A DNA stretch of 64,000 nt from contig NC_044571.1 in assembly GCF_901933205.1 (NCBI RefSeq), forward strand, positions 75,889,689-75,953,688, in the 5' to 3' direction. A program made the position numbers and the translations under genes. The notes beneath the pieces were generated by a model. It was not told the DNA's origin. It did not search any database and worked only from the letters and a program-made list of their open reading frames with translations. Origin of the DNA: Camarhynchus parvulus (Eukaryota; Chordata; Aves; Passeriformes; Thraupidae). Position 1 is the first letter of the stretch; every line of letters starts with the position of its first letter. Below are positions 48,901-63,900 of this stretch, piece after piece.

Positions 48901-51900
48901 ATCCCTGATTAGGAAATAAGATTACAGATGTTGCAATAGGTTGACTGGATGCTTGCATAGATTTAGTTCTCTCCTGTGGGGTCATTTTAAAACTCTGATC
49001 TTGCATCAGATCCTGAATTCTTTCTCCTGGAATAGAATCAGAGCTGTCCCAGGCTCTGCTAGGATTGAAAACAGGATGACCAGTGGCAAATGTGCTAGCT
49101 GTCCCAGAAGATGGCTTGCTTCTGTCTTTTATGTTTTGCAGAAAACTAAATGCATTACTTACAGAGCTCTTTTGCTTACCAGAGGCAGAGAATTCTGCAG
49201 GTTGTTTTCCAGATCTGTGAGAAACAGATGATTCCTCTTCTGAAGTGTTTACATGTTCAGCGGGAGTTAGAACATTATGTTTAGCTAAAAGATCATGAAT
49301 AGGTATGTTGCGGTAGTGTAGCAAATCTACATTTCTCAGACAATTATTTAGATGCACATTTTTAGAAGTACTTTGATCTGTGTGAAGTAAACCATTATTC
49401 CTAGTCTGGCATTTTTCTGGATCATACAGGGCACAGTCACACTGTGTGGTAAAAGATGATTCACTCTGTGTTGTGCAATTTGCATTTTGTTCTCCAGCCT
49501 CAAGACTGTCAAGGCTCATCAGGCTTTCTGAATCATCTGTTTCTTTGACTTCTTGATGAAAATTCTGAAATACAGGCATAAAACCAAACTCTCAGATTTA
49601 TCAGAAATGTGGTTTTGCTGATAATAATTTTTCATTAATGAGAGATTAGACCAAATAAATATTTAGCCTAGTGTTTTTGTGACTTAGGGTCATATCTCCA
49701 TGTGTGTTTCCATCAAGTCAAAATTTACCTGGGTTAAATTCCAAAAGAAAATGACATAGTTTGGAAAGAAATCCAGAAGAGAGAGCAGCATAGTTCAACA
49801 AATTTAATCTTACTTTATATATAAATCTGCAATATTAAAAAAGGAACTAAATTTATCGGAACATCAGTACTGTTTCTGAATTTCCCTATGAGACTGGGTG
49901 GTTTTCATCCTCTGTAAGGGTACTTGAGTTATAAATTGAAAGAAAATCCATGAAAATGAAGGTTTGATAGGGGATTTACTCCAAACTGCAACTTTTCCAT
50001 ATTATTAGACTGAGTATACTTCTTTTCAGAGAAAGTGCCACAAGTGATGAAGAGTTAAGCCTTGTCATGGTAAACACAGAAAAGTCTCTTGGTTATCATA
50101 ACCACAGTGATTAACAACTCCCCCCAGTGAAACTCCTTCTTCAAGTCTTTCAGAAAGAAGAAAATATGTCCTATTCAATGACGACAGATCAAGTCCCAGG
50201 GCATAAGGGACTCATCCACTTCCCCAACCTCTTCATTAAATTTTAATGGAGTCATGAATAACAGCAACTGGCACCATCTGAAACACAGTGGGACAGCTGT
50301 GTGCATGTACTATACAAATGTTTTCTTCACTATTGCTCCTCTATCCAAGCACTGAGATGCTGACGTGGTTGAAAATACATATTTTGTTAAGTACAAGATT
50401 TCAAAATACACATGAACATAAAGGAAAAAAAGCATGTCAACAATTTTCAGTCTCATACACTCTTGCCTGGAAGTTCACTTTCACACAGCTCAGCAGCAAA
50501 GTAATTTTAAACCTTATGTTGGACAAAATTGGTGTGAAAAATTAAGAGAAGCTGAATTAGATATGCACTCTTATTCAATAAAAGGAAAATGTTTCAACTA
50601 GCAAAATCTGTTAACCTAGGGTGAGTGACTATATATCCGCTTGCAATGACATTGAATTAACATTTTGAAAACTCACCAAACACCGAATTCTTTAGCAAAT
50701 ACTAACACATTTTTGTAGTAAACATTTTTTATTCCAATAAAATTGTTATATCTAAATATTGTATATTTTATAGCTATACAAATGTATTAAACTGCAGAAG
50801 AAAAAGCTTAGTAAGTCCTGAAAGACTTTTTATTATTGAATTAAATCTTATCTTGCACTAAATGTTTAGCGGTTGGTGCAGTCTTCCATTATAGTTGTGA
50901 TCTGAGATAAAGATACTAAATAGAAGATCAAAGAAGGAAGTGTAGGGAAAGATCCCTTTATGGAATATTTTCAAACTAAACTTATACAAACCTGTGTCCT
51001 TCTAATAAAAAAGAATAAGTATCACTTTGTTAGTTATTTATTAACTTGAAATTATATTGTTAACCTCTGCTTGAACTTCCCCAAACATGGAAAAAGCATA
51101 TACTCAGAGTTTTTTATATCAGACCAAATTTAAGAACTAATTCTGAAATTTTCAGAAGGGGAAAAAACCAGTGAAAAGAAATTACAGCTGTCAGGCTTAC
51201 TTCTTGTCTAATTTGGAAAGTGCACCTGTACAGGAAAATGTGTTTCTCAAATGACAGAAGAAAAATTTTGTGAAGATAGATTTAAAAAAAAACTGCTCTT
51301 GATAGCAGGTTAACTTAAGCAAATAAATCTGGAGGGTGCAAGAAAATTTCCAACTTTCAAAAATTAAAATAAAAAAATCTGTGTAGCTGTGCTCCAGTAG
51401 TTGAAAATAGACTTGTTCCTACATTATATAAATAAGTATGCTCCTTATAAAGCAAAGCCCCATGGAAAACAAAATCTCAGTGGAGGTAACATCCAGAAGT
51501 GTTAGGAACTAAAGAACAAAGAAGGAGTTCTCATTTAAACACACACTCACTGTTACTTAGTTCATGCAAATTTAGTTCATTTACATTTGTTTTGTTGCAT
51601 CATACAATTTCATCTTTTCACAGATTAAAGATGCTTAACATTCTCATTAAAATATTTACATATTTCCCCTTTTACAGTACTATGTAATGCAAATGAATGT
51701 CCCATTTCCTTGTAAAAATGTGTAATTAGAAGTCCTTCTGCAGAAATAAAAAAGCATTCAACAATTATGCTTTTTTAGTGATCAATAAGTGCAGGGAAAT
51801 AAACCTAGAAATCCCAATGACTTAATTTTATTTAATCTGTGAGAATTTTATAGGATGATAAGAAAACAAAATGTTCATAGAGTACTATATTGTTATTTGC

Positions 51901-54900
51901 TGGATTTACATGTTTCCTATTATATAAGTGCCATTTATTGTATTTACTATAGCCTGCATTATCTTATGTTATAATGCATGAAATCTAACCCCCACACATA
52001 TCCACATTCCTAGGAAAGGAATACTTCCGAGAAGTTAAAGAGGTCACTTGTATGTCTTAGGACTTAGAACAGCTGTGTCAAGCAATTTCATTTTAGTAAA
52101 GCAAAGGGAAAACATGAGCCTAAGAGATCTTTCATAAGGCCAGTTAAAGAACAATATAGCAACAAGTAACATTTTAAGTGAACCCGACAAGTGAATTTTC
52201 TGGCAAAGGACTCTGTCAGAATGCTATTACACTAAAGAGCTGCTACATGTGTATTTGACATTTTCTGCAAAAGAAGTGCTGACTGCTCGTAATTCCAAGA
52301 CGTGAATAGGAACACTCTTCTGAAGATAAAATCCTGAAAAAATGCTACCTATTCTCAAAACTGAAGCCCCTCACACCTTCACACTACTTGCTATTTTTGA
52401 TAATTTCAACTGGTGTCTTTACAGAAATTCTTTGTTTTTCATATGTGTATATTTATCATGTCATGCTTGACATTGACTGTGAAGTAAAAGACACCACTGA
52501 ACTTATTTAGATGTAAAACTAACTTTCAAAGTGAGGCACCTAAACAACTCGCTTCAAATTTCAACTATGGAATGGGAAAGTCCATTCAAAACTAATAATC
52601 TCATTTCTATATGAGTTTGGAAAACATCACGCACATAGCACTAGACAATACTTATTTCTCCGAAGATCTGGGTAGACTTAAGAGAGCAAGTGACACTGTG
52701 AAAGGATTTTGGTGTTTACCTTACACAAGAGTTCCAGTCTGCCAAACCCACCAAAGAAGTTCTGAAGGTATAGGATGACCAGAGAAAAGTTTATTATCAA
52801 CACTGCTGTCTTTCCCAGTCTGATGCCTAGGTGCCTGATCTCCTTCCAGGCTAAGAATACAGAAACTACCTATCTATGAATCCATGAGCTTTTGAAAGGA
52901 CCTATTTGAAATATCAACACAGGATGCTAGAAATGCAGGTTCAAACTTCTCAGTATAAAAAGAACTTGTTTCTAATTTCATAGGCATGCAGGCAATATCA
53001 GTAAGCCATACCATCAGAAGATTTTAAAAGAAAAGTGTCCTGAACACTGAATACCAATGTTTCATTCTGATTTTCAGTCTTAATAAGCCCTGATGTAAAT
53101 GTACATAATTGTATAGGAAACAGATTTTCAGCTGAACTTGTCTCTCTGTTGCTTTAACATCTCAGTACTCAGAGTGCTGTTTCTCAGATACTCTGTCCCA
53201 GGTGTCTAACTCTCACACACTAATCTGATCATTTATAATGCTAGGTAAAAATACCATTAATATTGGTAAATGATTAAATGGTGAGGCAGTGTGCACCATA
53301 ATGCATTGTTCGCTTTTTTTGTTTCTAACCCATTAATAAATTCAGTTTGAGCAGGCGTTGTCTACCCTGCAAATTTGTCATACAACAACAGCATGGGATT
53401 GCATAATTAAAAATCATGATAAGGAAGATAGTCATATAGAAATACTGGCCATGGATATGAACTATGAATTCTAGAAGCTCTTTGGTGTTTAACTAAAAAT
53501 CATTTTAATGATTACAGTTAACAGATTTGAACGATCTGGAGCCATAACATCAGTAAAAAAGAATAGATTAATACTATTTGACCAGTACACAATTCCTGAA
53601 TGAATCAGTGTGTAAATATAATTTTTAAAATAATCTCTCATTCAGCTGAGGAACCCTACCAGAGCTCCTTATTTTCTAAAAAAATAGTATACTTTTTTTA
53701 AGTCAATGAAAAATTATTGCTTTTTCTTTAGCAGTATACTTTGTAAAGATGGAAGAGTTTTTAACATTTTCACTGTTCTTCACTGCACAGCAGCAGTCAG
53801 GGCAGGAGTGGATTTATGTAAGGAAATCCTACAGGTCAGCTACAGAAATACTTTTAGAATCATGGAACATCCCGAGTTGAAAGGGATCCACAAGGATCAC
53901 TGAGTACAAAGCTGACTCCATACAGGGCAACTTGAAGGCTAAACAATCTATCTAAGAGCATTTTCTAATATTTATATTTATATCATTCTATAAATAAATT
54001 TACCTATTAAGACAGTTTCATGCAATTTCCAACATTCACTGCATGCTTCATTAATATAATCACTTATCTTGAAAAAAAATGTGACTTACATGTTACCTCT
54101 TTTACAAATTCAACTTTTTTCAATCAGATATGTTTCAAGACATACATTCTTCCTAAGAACTTCACAGATTTGATTTTTAAGAACTTGTACAAGCTTTCAG
54201 CATCTACCTTTCTCTAAATAACCTACCAAATTTAAAGGCTAATTTTTTTAAATCTTGCCACTGCTCGAAATAGTGAAATTCTTTTTTATTACAAGAACTT
54301 CCAGTCTTCTGAAAGAGGTCTCAGTTACCCTCTGCTTATCCTTGTCTTCTGAATTTTGTGTGTTTGGTTTGATGCTTTATTTTGTACTTTATTTATGGTG
54401 AACCAGACTTCCTTATGGAGATATGCAAGTATTAGGCATAAACTGTCCAGCAAAGCTCAAGCTACTAAGTGCCACAGTAGTGCTGCTTCAGATTTATAAT
54501 AATTAGTATTAGAAATAATAAAACAATTGATTTGGGTCCTGGTTACCCAGGCCACCATTAGAATACTAAGATATAAACAGAATACTAGGATACAAAAAAG
54601 TAGCTCAATTCTGTGTTGTTTAAAATTCACAAAAGTCTTATCCTTTAAAAAAAACCCAAAACACTGCTCTGCAATCTTCAAAAGGGCACAATTACTTTGG
54701 AGATTGATACTTTAATCTTCATGAGAAATCAACAGATTTTCCAACATCCCCTTGAGACACCAGTATACACTACCACTGATAATACCACGTTAGTATAATG
54801 CAGCATCCTGGTAGACCCACATGCACAAACTTTATTATCTACCAGTCCCTTCCTGCAAGCAAACATCTTACTGTAACTGCAGTACACTAAAGATTTGATG

Positions 54901-57900
54901 CTGCTATTTTTTACTCTGTTCCTTTCTTTCAGCTACATTTATGAACATCTTACTCTGCTGCAGTAAAACAAATCTCTCCAAAACCAATCATGAAGTATGG
55001 TAAAAATACTTTAGTGCATATCTATGCATAAATATTTTATTTATTTATATATATATATATATACTTTTTTAATATATATATGTATATGAATGTAAACCCA
55101 AAAATGAAGTCATGTTAATATGTATGGCAATTCTTATGAAAAAGCTATATGCTTGTAAAAAAGGAACAGGTATATATTAAAGGACAGTATCAATTTCCTT
55201 GTTCCTGTGGTTTGTGAGCTACGCTGTATGTACAACAATCAGACTATTACAAACAATTATGTATCCACAAGCAAAACCTTATCCATGTATAAGTCTAACT
55301 CTGAAACAACCTCTTTTGTACTGAAAATCTGTTTCAGCTTCAATCCTACATTATTACCCATTCAAGAAGGGCTTTGAACTGAGGAAAGACACTGTTGAAT
55401 GAACTCCAGATGGTCAGGTATGAAGACTGTCATGTGATTTTATACAGCACAAGCTTAGAATAAGTTATTTTATGAAAAACCACCCCCAAAGCCTCAAAAT
55501 ACTCTCGAGGAATACACAATCAAAACAAGTTGGAGTATTTCAGTAAAATAATTTAGTCTGGAGATACATTTCAATTTGTCTTTATAGCACATGTGAATTT
55601 TGGATTACTGAAATAATGTGGAAGATATAGCTGTTAGTCACAATATTGGTTAAAAGCCAATGAAAACTGAACACCTCTCCTCCTGCCAAGACGAAAATAA
55701 GTAAGGAAACCACTCAGGCCTGTCATATAATTTAAATGATCAACATAAAAATGTTAACACTCACATTTACAAGTAAAAAAATGGCCAACATTTCTAGATT
55801 TAAGGTGACCGTAGAAACCTACTTCAAGTTGTTGAATGGTCTCTACAAAATCGAGTTTGATTTCTGCTTCAATGCCATTTTATCCTAGGCATCCTTGTCT
55901 GAGTCTGTTTTCCCACTAACTAGCCTTGAGCACTCTCAAGGCTTTTGATGCTTGGGAAAGACTCTGTACACAGCACTCCTTTTTTCCATGCTGGTCTTGC
56001 CTATGGCTCTGAAGAATTAGACTGGCAACACCCCTTGCAGAAGTTTTTCCATCAGTTACCTGAAATCTCCATTTCACAGACACTGTGTAACTCAAAGGCA
56101 CAATAACACCAACAGCTAACAGCCTTACAAGTAAACTCCTGCAAGGCAGGTGGTGTCCAGACCATTCAGTGGAACATCACTTAGAAAATATTCTTCATTG
56201 TTTCTCAAACACTTATGTGATTTTATATGTAACATGTATAAACACACACAGTACAGTAAGATACAAATTTTTCCTGTATTAGACATAATATATTTTGTGT
56301 TGCAATTTCTGAGAAATGATACTGGTGTTCCATTCCTATTCCAATAAATATTGACGTATTTTCTTCCAAGGGGAATGATATCCATAGAAAGAGGAGTACT
56401 GAATACTTCAATGGCTGCACAATATTCTCAGAATAAACAGTGAACCAAGGCAAAAATACTGCTTCAAATCACCCTGAAAGGGATCTAAATTCAGATTTCA
56501 CAGATACCACTTGAATAACCTAATTATGGTCATATAAAGGAGGGAATAGGAAAATACAATCTCCATGCGATGATCTACACCTATTTTGTCTTGAATTAGC
56601 TCTTAGTTCCAAGTATTTGTTTAAAAAATGAAACTATAGACATAAAATGTAATGCTATTAGTTTAATTCAGGCATAATGCAAAATTTTTTCTGGTAGAGC
56701 CTAGAAATATTGTACTGATCAAAATAATGTTGCATGGCCATGCAATTGAAGAGGTGACAAAAAGAAAAAGACAAAAAATACCTGAAAAATACTCTTTGTC
56801 ACATTTGAGCCATTTAGTGGAAATTTTCTAAATTATTCAGTCCAAGGCAGGTACAAGAAATGGAAAATTTCAACATAAGGAATTAACAGTTCAAAAAAAT
56901 GTTGAGCACCTTGGGACTAATGTCATTTGGCTAAAAGCTGCATGCACCTTTAGCTAAAGACCATGGTACTAGCTCCACCTTAAAGGATTTATTTATGCAT
57001 GCAATAAAACCAGGAAAGGATGGAGAGACAAAACCTTTATTAGAGAATGAAGTTAGCAATATTAAATTCTTCAAAATGGAACATATTCATGAACATAAAA
57101 CAGTAACTTGATGTAGTGGCTTGGATGAAACTATTGCACAAAATAAAATCTACTGCTCTCAATACTCAACACAAAATAATTTTGGAAAACGGTAGAAGCC
57201 ACTAAAACCCTTGGCTTACCAACGAATCTGTACAAATATTTAGAGATGTAAAGCAGGCAACACAACAAATCTACTGGTAAAGGTTCACATAGAACTTTAT
57301 TGCCCTGTAGGAAAGTAAAGAATTTTAGGAATCTTTATAATCCTGTTGGGCCTGTAAAAACAGAAACAAAGAGAGGTCAAAGGATCTCAATGGATGGCTA
57401 GGTTGCAAAGCATGTGCACAGTGAAATACTTTAATTTCTAATTTTAGTTTGGACAACAGGTAGTATCAAGACCACTGAAGTCTATTGATTTCAGTAAGAG
57501 TATTCTAAATCATTATAAATTATAAATTTTATTAGTAAGAGTATTATAAATACTACTTCACGATACAGGATGTCACAATGCACATGCATGCCAGCCATCA
57601 GCACAATCCAAGTATTAAACTTCCAAAACTCAGGCCTTAGAACATGGTCAATAGCTTTCTTGACTATTTTTCTAATCAGAGTCCAAAGCATGCAATTTCA
57701 AGAAAGTAAGTCCAAATGTTTGAAGTATAAATATTTACATTTTGAAACTATTCATCAGAGGAAAGAAGCTGAGCAACCCCTAGTGGTAGCAGAAAAATAC
57801 CTTCTGAAAAAAATGCAAAATGTTTTGCAGATATTTTCAAAAATACACACAAATTATAAACACAAATTCCTATATTATATGCACTGTCCGAAGTAGATGA

Positions 57901-60900
57901 TAACATTTAGAAAAAACTAAAAGTAAAAAATTATGCATGACTCATAGCTGTTTTCCCTAGAATTCAATTAGGAAGTGATAATTCTGATTGATAAAACACT
58001 CCAACATAGAAGTCTTAAAATACATTTAGAATTACATTTTCATATATTTTTCTCAAAGAGAACATATTTTGTTTTCTAATTCTAAGATGTTCTAATGCAG
58101 CTACTGCCAAATTCACCATCATCATTTAGGGAGGGATTTACAAACTCTACCAGTGAAATGCAAATGTGATATTATTAAAAAAAAGCGAATACTTTTTTGT
58201 ATTTTTTTAAGTGGTTATCTAGAATTCAGTTTTATCAGCTCTCTTCTATAAATTGTCACTTTCTCTTCCTTCTTTTATGCTCAGAAATAAGAAAGAACAC
58301 TGCCAGTACAAGCTATACTTTTTCTCCATTCAACTTTTTTGAACCTCACTCCAGTTCAGTGAGATTTTCTGTTAGCCATCAGCTGCTCAAGATTTTCATG
58401 CATAACCATCAGAACAAAGTAGATACAAAGGTAGAGATGAATGCTCCTAGAAACATCAATATCAAACCATATCTGAACTCTCTAAAGTCTTTCACTAGTT
58501 ATCCATACACTTGTATTAAAAAGAAAAGCCCTTGCTCTATGGCCACCAATGATTCCATGCCTCCAGCCATGACCAAAATAGAGGGACGGGCTTCATGGAG
58601 TCCAGGTCATTTCAGATACCACAACTCTGGACACCAATAGATATTCTAGAAATAAAAGAGTGAGCCCCAAACTATGCTCTCCTTTTTTCCAGAAAATGTA
58701 ATTTTGAAGACAGTATTTCCAAAATCAAAGACAACACTGAGTCATAAAATCACACTTAAAGGTGCACAATTAAAAATCACCTTACAGCTCAGTTCTTGAC
58801 TTTCACTGTTTCTAAGGTGCACAACTAAAAATCACCTTAGAGCTCAGTTCTTGATTTTCACTGTTTCTAAGGTGACTTTTTAAACTTATTTTCAGTCTAA
58901 AAATTAGTTTAGGCAGAAAAAGCTCATTGCTGGAACACCTGCAGCTATTCCAAAGATGATAAAAAAGGATCTCAAGAGATTTTAAGTCAATCTTTAACAT
59001 ATCACCACACAGTAGGAAAAAAAACAACCAAACAAAAAAAAATCCCCCAATATTTCACATGCCTTCATAATACTACTATAGCATTTTGTGCTGTCACAAT
59101 CAGCAGAGCAGAAACTTGGGTGTGCACTGAAAATAATCAATTAAAGTTTAGAGACTTAAATCACAAGATCACAAGACTCCTGTGATCGACTAATGGTTAC
59201 CAATGTTAGATACAAGAAGTCTGACATACAAATCTGACATTAACAGGAAAAAAAGGACAACATAACAGGTATCTTGGATGAATTTGTGAAAACATTCTCA
59301 TTAGTATTTTTAAAGATCTCTGACTTCTTATTGGAAAATATGTACAATTTTACTAAAAATAATCTACTGATAAGGCATAGTACAGTCTGTCCACCTGTAT
59401 TGTCTAATTGATAAAGACAGCTGAACAGAACTTTCTTTTTTCACATTTAAGAAACTTTCTGTCACACCATCTTGCAATGAATCACATGAAAATAAAAATA
59501 TCATACCTCCAAGTTGTTGAGATGCTGTTTTTCAAGGAGCTGCTGCATTTCTTTCAGATTTTTCTGGAAGAGAAGTTGGTGACTGTCCATGTCTGTTCTA
59601 CTGCTCTCCTGTATTGTTTCATCACAGCCAAAAGTTGCTGAATTCTCCTTCTGAGGGAAAGAATCACTTCTACATGCTGATGAGCATGAAGTGTCATCCG
59701 TGGTTCTTGATACAAACAAGCAAATTATTACTTTATCTTATTTCTATGCATCGACTGTATATTTTTAAATATGTTCCTTACCAGAAGTATACAACATCAG
59801 TAAATGATGACAAACCCAACAAATGCTGTTAGTACTATCTGAATGTGTCCAACACTTTCCATTTTAAAACTTCTCTCTTGTTTATTTATAAATAGAATTT
59901 TCTGATTGTGTTGTTGGGTGACTGCTTCAAGCTACATTAATATGGAAAATGTCAGCCAACAGTTTGGTAATTTACTGAAATGGAACATGGAGGGTTTTAT
60001 TAAAAAAAAAAAAAAAAGAACAGGAAAATGGCTTTTATTTTTTCCATAAAGTTGGCTTATGCAGAGCGTAATTATATTGATGCTGTCAGGTATTCCCTTA
60101 CTTCAAAGAGCAAGAAGGCTTTCTAGTATCCATAGGGCCCAAATCTACCAATGATGTGTAATGTCAGTATTGTGGTGTGTTAAACAATTGGTATTTGCTG
60201 CCTAACAAAAAAAAAAAAAATCTTTAGAGTAGCTAGTGTAGTTGGGCCCTCTGACCAGCTCTTAGTTGAAGATATATGTTTCACATATGTACAGAAATTC
60301 AATAACCTCTTTCTTTCATTTCTATCTATTTCTTCAGCTTAAGGTTTTTCTTCTGAGCCTTCTCTTCCTGCACCTAAAATTGTCCCTTTTCTTTTTACTG
60401 GATCTGTTTCAAGTGGGTAAATAATCTAATACGACCTTTTTTATTTTGTATTTATCACAACATTTACAGTTTTAGGGCAATGGAAAATGGAAACTTTCAA
60501 ACCCTTAAGATTATTGTCATTTTTCAAGAGATTTTATACAAGACTGCAAAAAACATTGGCTCAATTGCAGTGACCTAAGGAGAGCATAAAATGGAATTTA
60601 TTATTTCTGATGAGATGGCTGACAGGAAAAAGGGAGAACAAATTTACATATTTATTTACTGAACTTAGAAAACTACATGCTGTTTTCTTTTGAATGGCAG
60701 ATATTCTCCCGATCCCAAATCTTTTTTGTTATTGTGGACCAGACTGACTGACACCTGGCTCCCAAAAATGTGGTTTGTTGGTTTTTTGACACACACAACT
60801 CTCTTTATATTTATTTGAGTGCTTAGACTATTCAAATTTATAAAAATTTCTACATGCTTGGACCATTTATATTTACAAAAGTTTAAATATTCCAACTTTT

Positions 60901-63900
60901 CTACAGACCATTTTTGATTCGTCATATTAAACTTTATATCCCAAGACTCAACTTCATCAAACATATCAATTTTAAATACCAATAGGGAAATATATCCTGT
61001 AAAAAGAGCAGCATGCTATTTACACACCTAATGTACAAACATCCCCGTGTCTGTTGGCTAATGAGTTGTCCAAAATCTTTGCTTTAGCATTCAATAACTA
61101 AACCCTACTAGAAGCAAAACAGCTCTACTGCAGCATGGAATACACTTATTAGGTGTTTCAGGACTTTTGCTTTCTCCAAGAGGAGTTAATATGTCTCCAT
61201 TGCTTAAATTTTTTTTACACCCTTTAAAAGACAGACATTATGAATCCTAGAATCTTGTAAAATTCAGATATTCACTTGGGTCTGAAGCTATATTTATCTT
61301 GCATACTTAATAGACTATTCATTTCTTCCTTTAAGAGGCACTGTCAATTAATTCTAGGCATTCTCTTTCTGAGGAAGGGTAAATTCTAAAGATGACACAA
61401 GATTTTTAGCTTCAGCATTTATAAAATTTTAAGAAGCAACAGAAATACAGAAAGGTATCTACTACTTCATATGAGTTAGTTATTACCCGTCCCAAAATAT
61501 CCAATTAAAGGGATTCTAAGAAATTTTTAAAGCTTTACAGCTCAAAACTGGTGACTTTTAAAGAACCTTCACTGTTCAGAACCATCTCAAAATGTTCTTC
61601 TGTTTTATCTGTACTAGCTGTCTTGCGATCTCCCCATAGGTCATAGTGGACTCAACTTTTTAACCTTTCAGATGCTGGGGTCACTTATTTTAATTTTTTT
61701 TCCTTGAGAAATTTCTAATTTCAAACTTACAGAAATATAATTAACCTCAAGATTCTTAGCTTTCTCTCAAATTGTTTACTAGGGGAAAACAAACTGTAAA
61801 AGAATACGAACACATAATTTCCTTAGGAAAATAGTTTAAGAAAATGAAGGCCAGAAAAAGAACACACTATCATTATTAAAGGATAGTGAGTTTTTACATT
61901 ATACAAATAAAAATGGAGTGGCAGCACTCTAAGAAATGGTAAGTGGTTTGTGCAATGTGTTGCACAAGAAGCAGCTTGAAAAAAGTTGAAAAATAAGGAA
62001 AGAAATTATTAAGGCAGTGAGATGCTGTCCTTAATCAAGCTTATGAGTGAAATGAGACAAATGAGCAGCAAACCTGAGATAGGGTTCAAAAACATCTACG
62101 TTTTATGTATAAATGAAACTTAGATTTAACAGGTAGATTTCTTGTTTGTTTCTTTGGTTTTGTTGCTGCAATCTTCCTATGAATGTGGACTAGAAAATAG
62201 CATGAGTGTTAAGCTCTATGAGTTATAAAATATTTTCTCAACTGACCATTTTATCACCTGAAAATGTGTTAATCAGAGCAGAGATATGTAAACAAGTTGA
62301 GTATCAAAGTCACACTGAAGAACACACTGAAGCCCAAAAGTAGGGAGACCCCTTTCAGGCAGAATTTATCTCTGTTCTGAACATCTGCACAATTTATATA
62401 ATGCAGAAAAAAACTGAAATGCAGAAAGGAATAACAAAAGCAGGAACAACAAAAATAACCCCTTGAGCTGAAATGTTAAAGAAATGAGAGGTTAGGAAAG
62501 AGATAATCAGGAACTAGTAGGAAATACAGCAGATAAATAAAGTATATATGAAGGAACATTCTGTTACAAGTCAAGGTATCTTAGAAACAGTGCTGTTTAG
62601 AATGAAAAGTATGCAAACAAAATTTTATGTGATACAAAATGAAATTTCAGGTCAAATTTTTACCAGGACACTCTTGATTCACATAGAGAATGAGAAATAT
62701 AAAGGAATGATAGCTGGAAAGAAGATCCTTGGGTGAACATATAAACTAGCGTATCCTTGAATGTCAAAAGGAGAAAAATATGGATACAAAATCACCTAGA
62801 CAGAATAATTCTGAGAACAGCAAATGATTTGATAACCATGGCAATCTCAGTTGGGCTATAACTGACTGGAGATTGGGTTAATCTTGACTATTCCCAGAAT
62901 TTGACTGAGGGGAAAAGGTTTATGTCATCTCCTCTGCTGTCTTACCAACTGGACACAAACAACTCAACGAAATTGCACAATGTTTCACTGGTAAAGTTCA
63001 CAGAAGTGCTCTCTTTGACACTAGAGAAATGCCCTACAATTTCTTAAAGGTAATTGTCTGCTCTTTATTGAATACGGTAAGAAATTTACTTCCTTTGATC
63101 ATCAGAATAAACAGGAATGCTTACCTGAAGTTGATTTTATTTATGTTTTGCAAGCACTGTCCTCGTGTTAAAACTGATCCTTTAATTTGTTCAAGAGCTT
63201 CTTCTAACTGAAAAGCTGCTTTTGTCTGGACTGGAGGGATCAGAGCTAAAAACACACAATGGAGAAAGATTTTTTTAAAATTGGAATATTTTACCATAAA
63301 TGGTTTGGTTAAGTTGCTGAAGTTTGGAAGCCTAAATCCAGACAGTTACAATAAACACAGTAGTTTAGCATTATTAGACATGCAAGAGCGCTTTGAGTTC
63401 CTCTGAAACAAAATCCCAGTCTATTTAAGTGTTTACAGTCACACATGTATTCAACAGTTTTGCTATTTGCTTTTAAACTGCACTATTGAAAAAATACAAG
63501 ATTAAAAAAAACTAACTTTGTTTTTACATCATGATTATTCCACTCATGCACTAAGCCAAAGTTATGGCTTGCAGATATTTTACAGAGGCCAAATTGTAAC
63601 TTAATAATTGAACCAGTGGAGAAAGAAAAAGTCCAGACAGGCACAATGTGTTGCCACTTTCAAGTGAGTAGAAGTAGGATAGAGAGTACCAGAGGCAGAA
63701 TTTCTATAAAGGAAAACCAAGAGAAAAAACTGTGATTCCTGCTATTGCTACACAGTCTGGGCTGTCAGTAGAGCTATGAAGAAGCCTTGAACCAGTACTG
63801 TTGTATTTTGTTATTTTAATCTGACATTTGATCTTGAAGTCAGAGACATTACCTCACAGCTGGCACAACTGCAGTTGGGAGAGTAAATCTGTTAAAGAAT

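Larger units (their letters stand above)
49565..59506 (-). other. CEP126 intron before the large exon
   Basis: Nearly 10 kb. The flanking exons join in phase 0 and read smoothly across, so no missing exon is implied. It contains a CR1 tail (53855-53945), a TA-rich stretch (55041-55090) and a 55-bp tandem duplication (58759-58876). The 147-codon frame at 58197-58640 on the plus strand has no recognised domain. Confidence 0.75.

Noticed and set aside
58197..58640. 147-codon plus-strand frame in a CEP126 intron
   Set aside because: It has no recognisable domain or motif, composition typical of AT-rich sequence, and lies antisense in an intron. It is long for chance, so a database search would settle it, but nothing visible supports a gene.
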